8,315 nt of DNA from Paracoccaceae bacterium (lineage in GTDB: Bacteria; Pseudomonadota; Alphaproteobacteria; Rhodobacterales; Rhodobacteraceae): assembly GCA_003564655.1 (NCBI GenBank), contig PXES01000074.1:1-8315 (forward strand), in the 5' to 3' direction. This document shows, one piece after another, positions 1 to 3,925 of the stretch. Both the position numbers and the translations under genes were made by a program. Under the pieces are notes generated by a model. The model was not told the DNA's origin. It saw only the letters and a list, made by a program, of their open reading frames with translations, and did no database searches. The stretch's first letter is position 1. Each line of letters begins with the position of its first letter.

Positions 1-840
1 GCCGACGCCAATATCGTGATGTATCGCGAGTTCGGGCGCGGCCTCGCGGAAGCCTTGGGCAAGCCCTATTTGCAGGCCCCCATCGGGATGGAGAGCACCA
101 CGCTCTTCCTGCGCCGCTTGGGCGAGTTGCTGGGCCTCGACCCCGAGCCCTTCATCACGCGCGAGAAGCATTCGACGCTGAAGCCGATGTGGGACCTCTG
201 GCGCTCGGTCACGCAGGATTTCTATGCCACGGCCAGCTTCGCCGTGGTGGCGAACGAGACCTACGCGCGGGGGCTGCGCAATTTCCTGGAAAACGATCTG
301 GGCATGCCCTGCGCCTTCGCCGTCGCCCGCGTGCGCGGGGCCAAGACCGATAACGATCGCGTGCGCGCGCTCATGGGCGAGAAGCGCCCGCTGATCGTCT
401 TCGGGTCGATCAACGAGAAGATGTATCTCGCCGAGCAGAAGGCCGGGCACGGACCTGCGCCTGCCTTCATCCCCGCGAGCTTCCCCGGTGCTGCGATCCG
501 GCGCCACACGGGCACGCCGATGATGGGCTATGCAGGCGCCACTTACGTCTTGCAGGAAGTCTGCAACGGGCTGTTCGATGCGCTGTTCCACATCCTGCCG
601 CTCGGCAGCCAGATGGACGCGACCGACGCCACGCCCGCGACGCTGCGGCGTGATCTGCCGTGGTCCGAGGCCGCCAAGCGCGAGCTCGACAGGATCGTGG
701 CCGAGCCCCCCATCCTGACCCGCATTTCGGCCGCGCGCACGCTGCGTGATGCCGTCGAGAAGGCCGCGCTGGAACGCGGGGCCGAAGAAGTTGACAGCGA
801 TCTGGTCGCGGCCCTGCGCCCCGGCCTGAACCGCGCCTGA
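1..840 (+). CDS. bchZ: Chlorophyllide a oxidoreductase subunit Z, C-terminal part (5' end outside window)
   Basis: BchZ is the nitrogenase-MoFe-beta-like subunit of chlorophyllide a oxidoreductase (BchXYZ). This complex reduces ring B (C7=C8) during bacteriochlorophyll a synthesis in the cytoplasm. The frame is open from base 1 to the TGA at 838-840 and gives 279 residues, a bit over half of the usual ~490, so the N-terminal half lies upstream. I recognise the family from the conserved stretches REKHSTLKPMWDLWRS, FGSINEKMYLAE, RRHTGTPMMGYAGATY and the LFHILPLGSQMD block near the C-terminus. The pufQ start follows 19 bases after the stop. This is the bchCXYZ-puf 'superoperon' arrangement known in Rhodobacter, where transcripts from upstream bch promoters can read into puf. 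The internal ATG at 19 is not a credible start because homology continues to the window edge. Confidence 0.95.
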   Translation, partial: ADANIVMYREFGRGLAEALGKPYLQAPIGMESTTLFLRRLGELLGLDPEPFITREKHSTLKPMWDLWRSVTQDFYATASFAVVANETYARGLRNFLENDLGMPCAFAVARVRGAKTDNDRVRALMGEKRPLIVFGSINEKMYLAEQKAGHGPAPAFIPASFPGAAIRRHTGTPMMGYAGATYVLQEVCNGLFDALFHILPLGSQMDATDATPATLRRDLPWSEAAKRELDRIVAEPPILTRISAARTLRDAVEKAALERGAEEVDSDLVAALRPGLNRA

Positions 841-859
841 TCCGAGAAGGAGGACCACA

Positions 860-1081
860 ATGGCAGATTACACGGTCAATGCCCCTCGCCCGCGCCACGA
901 GCGCGCACGGAGCTGGGAATACGGGCTCTATTTCGGCGTGATCTTCGCGCTGGCGCTGGTCACCGGGGTGATCACCTGGTCGTGGCGCGTGCTGACCACG
1001 GGGCGGCTGCCGGCCATCGGCCCGGTGGGGCGCGCGCTCAAGGACGCGGCAGTGATCGCGCCGATTATCTTCCGCAGCTGA
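860..1081 (+). CDS. pufQ: PufQ, small membrane protein for bacteriochlorophyll synthesis and puf complex assembly
   Basis: A 73-residue protein with a basic, Arg-rich N-terminus (about residues 9-18, RPRHERARSW), one hydrophobic membrane segment at about 22-46 (YGLYFGVIFALALVTG) and a C-terminal tail ending in AVIAPIIFRS. These features and the position directly upstream of pufBA match PufQ. PufQ is reported in Rhodobacter to affect bacteriochlorophyll formation, probably as a carrier or scaffold for pigment intermediates; its exact biochemistry is unsettled. The ATG at 860 has a strong Shine-Dalgarno AAGGAGG at 847-853. It lies 19 bases after bchZ and 121 bases before pufB, a gap filled with hairpins. 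The identification rests on context plus the short family pattern, since the protein is too small for more. Confidence 0.9.
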   Translation: MADYTVNAPRPRHERARSWEYGLYFGVIFALALVTGVITWSWRVLTTGRLPAIGPVGRALKDAAVIAPIIFRS

Positions 1082-1100
1082 GAGGCTTCGGACAACAGTT

Positions 1101-1176
1101 TCCCGTGGGCATGGGCCTGCGGGAGCGGTGTCGTCCCGTCCCGGGGGGGCATCATCCCGGCCGCAGGGTGTGCGGC
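1101..1176 (+). promoter_or_regulatory. Three hairpins in the pufQ-pufB gap (5' side of the pufBA mRNA segment)
   Basis: Three inverted repeats fill most of the 121-base gap. Hairpin 1 (1101-1124) pairs TCCCG with CGGGA and GGC with GCC around an ATGG loop. The two intervening TG/TG positions can form U-G wobbles, giving about 10 continuous pairs. Hairpin 2 pairs CCGGG at 1141-1145 with CCCGG at 1156-1160. Hairpin 3 pairs GCCGCA at 1160-1165 with TGCGGC at 1171-1176 around a 5-base loop; hairpins 2 and 3 share base 1160, so they abut or compete. A more A/T-rich stretch (GTCTTATGATC) and the pufB Shine-Dalgarno (GGAGG, 1193-1197) follow. In Rhodobacter, 5' structure upstream of pufB helps stabilise the pufBA transcript, and RNase E cuts in this region. 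The pairing is visible here; the role is inferred. Confidence 0.55.
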
Positions 1177-1202
1177 GTCAGTCTTATGATCCGGAGGATA
1201 CT

Positions 1203-1352
1203 ATGGCTGAAAATACCGACCTGTCATTCACAGGTCTCACTGATGAGCAGGCCCAGGAACTGCACGCAGTGTACATGAGCGGTCTCACGCTCTTTGTCGC
1301 TGTGGCAGTGGTGGCTCACCTGGCCACCTATATCTGGCGCCCCTGGTTCTGA
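1203..1352 (+). CDS. pufB: Light-harvesting LH1 beta subunit
   Basis: A 49-residue LH1 beta polypeptide, too short for most ORF lists. It has a polar N-terminus with the family motif GLTDEQAQELHAVYMSG, one membrane helix (about residues 24-44) and the C-terminal signature YIWRPWF. His39 is the expected axial ligand to bacteriochlorophyll. The Trp nine residues later (Trp48, in RPWF) is the usual hydrogen-bond donor to the pigment. Together with PufA it forms the alpha-beta units of the LH1 ring around the reaction centre in the intracytoplasmic membrane. The start is fixed by GGAGG at 1193-1197 and by family length. pufA follows 13 bases later, so the two are translated as a pair. Thr replaces the Trp that R. 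sphaeroides has in its SGLWLF stretch. Confidence 0.97.
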   Translation: MAENTDLSFTGLTDEQAQELHAVYMSGLTLFVAVAVVAHLATYIWRPWF

Positions 1353-1365
1353 GGAAGGATAACCA

Positions 1366-1527
1366 ATGTCCAAATTCTACAAGATCTGGCTCATCTTCGA
1401 CCCCCGCCGCGTGTTCGTGGCGCAGGGTGTCTTCCTCTTCCTGCTGGCCGCGATGATTCACCTGGTGGTGCTGTCCAACGGCATCAACTGGTTCGCAGCG
1501 GCCGCCGAGCGTGCTGCCGGCGGCTGA
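1366..1527 (+). CDS. pufA: Light-harvesting LH1 alpha subunit
   Basis: A 53-residue protein, MSKFYKIWLIFDPRRVFVAQ at the N-terminus, almost identical there to Rhodobacter LH1 alpha. One membrane helix spans about residues 13-37, and His32 (in AAMIHLVVLS) is the expected bacteriochlorophyll ligand. The C-terminus is short and Ala-rich (WFAAAAERAAGG); R. sphaeroides and R. capsulatus alpha have 58 residues. The conserved Trp after the His is at +10, whereas most LH1 alpha chains have it at +11. This reflects a one-residue deletion in the loop between Ser37 and Asn41 (see findings). The start is set by GAGGAAGG at 1351-1358, which overlaps the pufB stop. The ORF is real despite its size, because sequence, spacing and order all agree. 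Confidence 0.97.
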   Translation: MSKFYKIWLIFDPRRVFVAQGVFLFLLAAMIHLVVLSNGINWFAAAAERAAGG

Positions 1528-1656
1528 TCCCGCAGGGATGCATGATCGTCGCGGGCGGGGGGCCTTCCCGCCTGTCGCCCGCGACAACCAAATCACGGGA
1601 TCTACCCGACGCGAGGGGCCATAGCAGGCTTTTCGCCATAATCTGGAGAGGGAAGC
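1528..1656 (+). promoter_or_regulatory. pufA-pufL intercistronic mRNA-stability hairpin region
   Basis: This 129-base gap holds a strong stem: GTCGCGGGCG (1548-1557) pairs perfectly with CGCCCGCGAC (1576-1585), 10 bp. Its 18-base loop allows an alternative pairing of GGCGGG (1554-1559) with CCCGCC (1567-1572). Two minor 4-bp hairpins flank it, TCCC/GGGA at 1528-1538 and CGGG/CCCG at 1596-1608. No T-run follows, so this is not an intrinsic terminator. In R. capsulatus and R. sphaeroides, stem-loops at this exact place block 3'-5' decay of the pufBA segment while pufLMX decays faster, producing excess LH1 over reaction centre. The same role is inferred here. The 3' end, with a TTTTCGCCATAATC stretch, is a plausible RNase E entry site, and the pufL Shine-Dalgarno GGAGAGGG is at 1645-1652. 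Confidence 0.75.
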
Positions 1657-2508
1657 ATGGCACTGCTCAGCTTCGAACGAAAATACCGCGTGCCGGGGGG
1701 CACGCTGGTCGGCGGGAACCTGTTCGACTTTTGGGTTGGGCCCTTCTACGTCGGCTTCTTCGGCGTGACGACGATCTTCTTCGCCGTCCTCGGAACCTTG
1801 TTGATCTTCTGGGGGGCAGTGCTGCAAGGCACCTGGAATCCCTGGCTGATCTCGATCAACCCACCGCCCCTGTCCTACGGGCTGGGACCGGCGCCGCTTC
1901 TGGAAGGCGGGCTGTGGCAGATAGTAACGATCTGCGCCATCGGTGCCTTCGTGTCCTGGATGCTGCGAGAGGTCGAGATCGCGCGTAAACTCGGCATGGG
2001 GCTGCATGTGCCCTTCGCTTTCGGGGTCGCGATCTTCGCCTATGTCACGCTGGTGGTCATTCGTCCGGTGTGGATGGGCGCCTGGGGGCACGCTTTCCCC
2101 TACGGTATCTGGACCCACCTCGATTGGGTGTCCAACGTCGGCTACACCTACGGCAATTTTCACTACAACCCGGCGCATATGATCGCGGTGACCTTCTTCT
2201 TCACCACGACATTGGCGCTGGCGCTGCATGGCGCGCTGGTCCTGTCCGCCGCCAACCCCGCCAAGAAGGGCGACACCATGAAGACGCCCGACCATGAGGA
2301 CACGTTCTTTCGTGACTTCATCGGCTATTCCGTGGGCACGCTGGGCATCCACCGCCTGGGCCTGTTCCTCGCGCTGAATGCCGGTTTCTGGTCGGCGATC
2401 TGCATCGTGATCTCGGGCACCATCTGGTTCGACCAGTGGGTGTTCTGGTGGGATTGGTGGCTCGACCTGCCGTGGTGGCGCGATATCGCAGGAGGCGTCA
2501 ATGGCTGA
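1657..2508 (+). CDS. pufL: Photosynthetic reaction centre L subunit
   Basis: A 283-residue integral membrane protein, full length for the family. It binds half of the reaction-centre cofactors, including the electron-transfer-active branch, with PufM and (encoded elsewhere) PuhA. Five membrane helices fall at about 33-55, 84-112, 116-140, 171-199 and 227-252. Counting Met1, the accessory bacteriochlorophyll ligand is His154, the special-pair ligand His174 (NFHYNPAH), and the non-haem iron ligands His191 and His232. His169 near the special pair, Glu105 near the active-branch pheophytin, and the Glu214-Asp215 pair for QB protonation (TPDHEDTFF) are all present. There is a one-residue insertion (PAKKGD) relative to R. 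sphaeroides just before the QB site, which shifts later numbering. The ATG is fixed by the conserved ALLSFERKYRVPGG start and GGAGAGGG upstream. Its 3' end overlaps pufM by 8 bases. Confidence 0.99.
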   Translation: MALLSFERKYRVPGGTLVGGNLFDFWVGPFYVGFFGVTTIFFAVLGTLLIFWGAVLQGTWNPWLISINPPPLSYGLGPAPLLEGGLWQIVTICAIGAFVSWMLREVEIARKLGMGLHVPFAFGVAIFAYVTLVVIRPVWMGAWGHAFPYGIWTHLDWVSNVGYTYGNFHYNPAHMIAVTFFFTTTLALALHGALVLSAANPAKKGDTMKTPDHEDTFFRDFIGYSVGTLGIHRLGLFLALNAGFWSAICIVISGTIWFDQWVFWWDWWLDLPWWRDIAGGVNG

Positions 2509-3427
2509 GTATCAGAACATCTTTACCCAGGTTCAGGTGCGTGCCGCACCCGAGATGGGCATGGTCGAAGGCGTCGAGCTGGAAAACCGCACCAAGAGCG
2601 CAAGCTTCTCGAACCTGCTGGGCTGGTTTGGCAATGCGCAGCTCGGGCCCATCTATCTGGGCACGATGGGCATGATCAGCCTTGTCACCGGCACGATCTG
2701 GTTCGTGATGGTCGGGCTGTGGTTCTGGGATCAGGCGGGCTACAACCCGGCCGTATTCCTGCGCGACCTGTTCTGGCTGTCGCTTGACCCGCCAGCACCG
2801 GAATACGGGCTGACGATCCCGCCGATGCGCGAGGGGGGGTATTTCCTCATCGCCTCGCTGTTCCTGCTGATCTCGGTCATGACCTGGTGGGTGCGCACCT
2901 ACCTCCGCGCCGAGGCGCTGGGGATGGGCAAGCATGTGGCCTGGGCCTTCGCCTCTGCCATCTGGCTGTTCCTAGTGCTGGGCCTCTTCCGCCCGATCCT
3001 GATGGGGTCCTGGTCCGAGGCAGTGCCTTACGGGATCTTCACACACCTCGACTGGACGAACCTGTTCTCGCTGCAATACGGGAACCTGTTCTACACCCCC
3101 TTCCACGCGCTTTCGATCGTGTTCCTCTATGGCTCGGCGCTCTTGTTTGCGATGCACGGGGCGACCATCCTCGCTGTCTCGCGCTTCGGTGGCGACCGCG
3201 AGCTGGAACAGATCGTGGACCGTGGGACAGCATCCGAACGCGCCGCCCTGTTCTGGCGCTGGACGATGGGCTTCAACGCCACGATGGAAGGGATTCACCG
3301 CTGGGCCTGGTGGTTTGCCGTGCTGACCACCCTGACGGGCGGCATCGGGATCCTGCTGACCGGCACTGTGGTCGATAACTGGGCCGTCTGGGCCGAGGAA
3401 CGCGGCTTCCGTCCGACCTATGATTAA
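2501..3427 (+). CDS. pufM: Photosynthetic reaction centre M subunit
   Basis: A 308-residue reaction-centre M subunit, partner of PufL in the heterodimeric core. Helices fall at about 53-78, 111-139, 145-168, 198-224 and 260-286. Because of a one-residue deletion near 105-109, Met-counted numbering after that point equals the usual R. sphaeroides numbering. His182 (accessory bacteriochlorophyll), His202 (special pair), Tyr210 (electron-transfer tuning), and iron ligands His219, Glu234 and His266 are all present, as is Trp252 near QA. Several aromatic residues of the carotenoid pocket are replaced, and Tyr193 replaces His193 of R. sphaeroides (see findings). The start ATG lies within the end of pufL; the Shine-Dalgarno AGGAGG (2490-2495) is inside pufL coding sequence, which suggests coupled translation and equal L:M output. 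The C-terminus ends soon after the last helix, with no PufC-binding extension evident. Confidence 0.99.
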   Translation: MAEYQNIFTQVQVRAAPEMGMVEGVELENRTKSASFSNLLGWFGNAQLGPIYLGTMGMISLVTGTIWFVMVGLWFWDQAGYNPAVFLRDLFWLSLDPPAPEYGLTIPPMREGGYFLIASLFLLISVMTWWVRTYLRAEALGMGKHVAWAFASAIWLFLVLGLFRPILMGSWSEAVPYGIFTHLDWTNLFSLQYGNLFYTPFHALSIVFLYGSALLFAMHGATILAVSRFGGDRELEQIVDRGTASERAALFWRWTMGFNATMEGIHRWAWWFAVLTTLTGGIGILLTGTVVDNWAVWAEERGFRPTYD

Positions 3428-3438
3428 GGAGCATCGAG

Positions 3439-3669
3439 ATGGTTGAACATGACTACATCCAGGAGACGAAGACCCAGCGTCTGCGCAACTGGGTCCTGTC
3501 GGAGATGCTGCGCGGTGCAGGCTACGCCTTGGCGTTCCTCCTCGTGATCGGCGTGATCTACGGGATCATCTGGGGCATCGGCCAGTTCATGCCGGACGAG
3601 CGGCTGAACGCGCCCCCGCCCATGCCCTTCAGCGCGATACATGCGCCGGTGGAGTGGGCAGCAACGTGA
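3439..3669 (+). CDS. pufX: PufX, reaction centre-LH1 core complex protein
   Basis: A 76-residue protein 11 bases after pufM, with AAGGAG at 3426-3431 over the pufM stop. It resembles PufX in layout: a polar N-terminus, the segment WVLSEMLRGAGYAL like the QMMKGAGWAG of R. sphaeroides, one membrane helix at about 29-50, then a MPDERLNAPPP stretch matching the LPIQENQAPAP region. R. sphaeroides PufX has 82 residues and R. capsulatus 78. PufX keeps the LH1 ring open so that quinol can leave the QB site, and in some species promotes dimers of the core complex. Its presence and the absence of pufC point to the Rhodobacter-like branch of Rhodobacterales. PufX is poorly conserved in general, so position and pattern carry the call. 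The membrane helix contains glycines at 38, 42, 46 and 48 (see findings). Confidence 0.9.
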   Translation: MVEHDYIQETKTQRLRNWVLSEMLRGAGYALAFLLVIGVIYGIIWGIGQFMPDERLNAPPPMPFSAIHAPVEWAAT

Positions 3670-3677
3670 TGCGGATC

Positions 3678-3785
3678 GGGGCAGGCGGGCCAGCGCCCGC
3701 CTGCCCCCACCAAGGTTCGGGCCATATAGCCGGTCCGAACGCGGGCATGTGACGCCCGGTTCCCTTTCCTGTTGGCGACAGGAAA
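3678..3785 (+). repeat. Row of four hairpins in the pufX 3' UTR
   Basis: Four inverted repeats follow the pufX stop. (1) GGGGCAGGCGGGC (3678-3690) pairs with GCCCGCCTGCCCC (3695-3707): 13 perfect pairs and a 4-base loop, the strongest hairpin in the window. (2) GTTCGG (3715-3720) pairs with CCGAAC (3735-3740). (3) CGGGC (3742-3746) pairs with GCCCG (3754-3758). (4) TTTCCTGT (3765-3772) pairs with ACAGGAAA (3778-3785), 8 pairs with a 5-base loop. None has its own T-run; they lead into the terminator at 3788. They probably protect the pufLMX 3' end from exonucleases and may be part of a processed small RNA. Confidence 0.7.
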
Positions 3786-3827
3786 CTGGTGCCGTGCGGG
3801 GCAGCCCCACGGCACCTTTTTTCTTTT
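3709..3827 (+). ncRNA. Possible PcrX-like small RNA from the puf 3' UTR
   Basis: R. sphaeroides produces PcrX, a small RNA cut from the 3' UTR of the puf mRNA, which lowers expression of puf genes. Here the same place holds about 120 bases of non-coding sequence with several hairpins and an intrinsic terminator at its 3' end, the architecture expected of such an RNA. The 5' boundary is a guess, placed after the large GC hairpin; processing could fall elsewhere. I see layout only. I did not compare with the actual PcrX sequence and cannot claim homology. Confidence 0.3.
3788..3827 (+). terminator. Rho-independent terminator of the puf operon
   Basis: GGTGCCGTG (3788-3796) pairs with CACGGCACC (3808-3816), with further GGG/CCC pairing around a CAG loop and a two-base bulge. 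The stem is followed at once by TTTTTTCTTTT (3817-3827). This is a classic intrinsic terminator about 120 bases after the pufX stop and about 100 bases before dxs. It should end most bch-puf transcripts, so dxs probably has its own promoter or depends on read-through. Confidence 0.9.
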
Positions 3828-3847
3828 CCGCCATCGCGGTGGCGGAA
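3826..3847 (+). repeat. Hairpin just after the puf terminator
   Basis: TTCCGCCA (3826-3833) pairs with TGGCGGAA (3840-3847): 8 perfect pairs with a 6-base loop. It begins within the T-tract of the terminator. Read on the other strand it is the same hairpin, but without a clear T-run, so a bidirectional terminator is not supported. It could act in the dxs leader or as a second stop for read-through transcripts. The rest of the gap to dxs (3848-3925) shows only the dxs Shine-Dalgarno and no promoter I would defend. Confidence 0.45.
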
Positions 3848-3925
3848 TGGAAAGACGGCTCTGCACGGGAGGACGACCTTTTTCGAGCAACCGAAGAAGG
3901 CGCAACAATAACGAAAGGGAAACCC

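Noticed and set aside
791..796. TTGACA inside the 3' end of bchZ as a puf promoter -35 box
   Set aside because: The box is perfect but at 16-18 bases downstream there is only GC-rich sequence without any -10 match. A puf promoter may lie in bchZ, but I cannot place it.
1548..1585. pufA-pufL hairpin as an intrinsic terminator
   Set aside because: No T-run follows the stem and pufLMX must be expressed from the same transcript; mRNA stabilisation fits better.
1285..2352. 355-codon open frame on the minus strand opposite pufB-pufA-pufL
   Set aside because: It runs antisense to three certain genes, gives a low-complexity His/Gln/Arg/Gly-rich product with no family pattern, and is a known artefact of GC-rich codon use.
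3881..3909. TTTCGA-17-AACAAT as a dxs promoter
   Set aside because: The -35 matches only 3 of 6 bases, and initiation about 7 bases after the -10 would fall in the dxs ribosome site and leave it damaged or without room.
3641..3925. 95-codon upstream extension of the dxs frame
   Set aside because: It overlaps the end of pufX, crosses several hairpins and the puf terminator, lacks DXS similarity, and the true N-terminus with a ribosome site begins at 3926.
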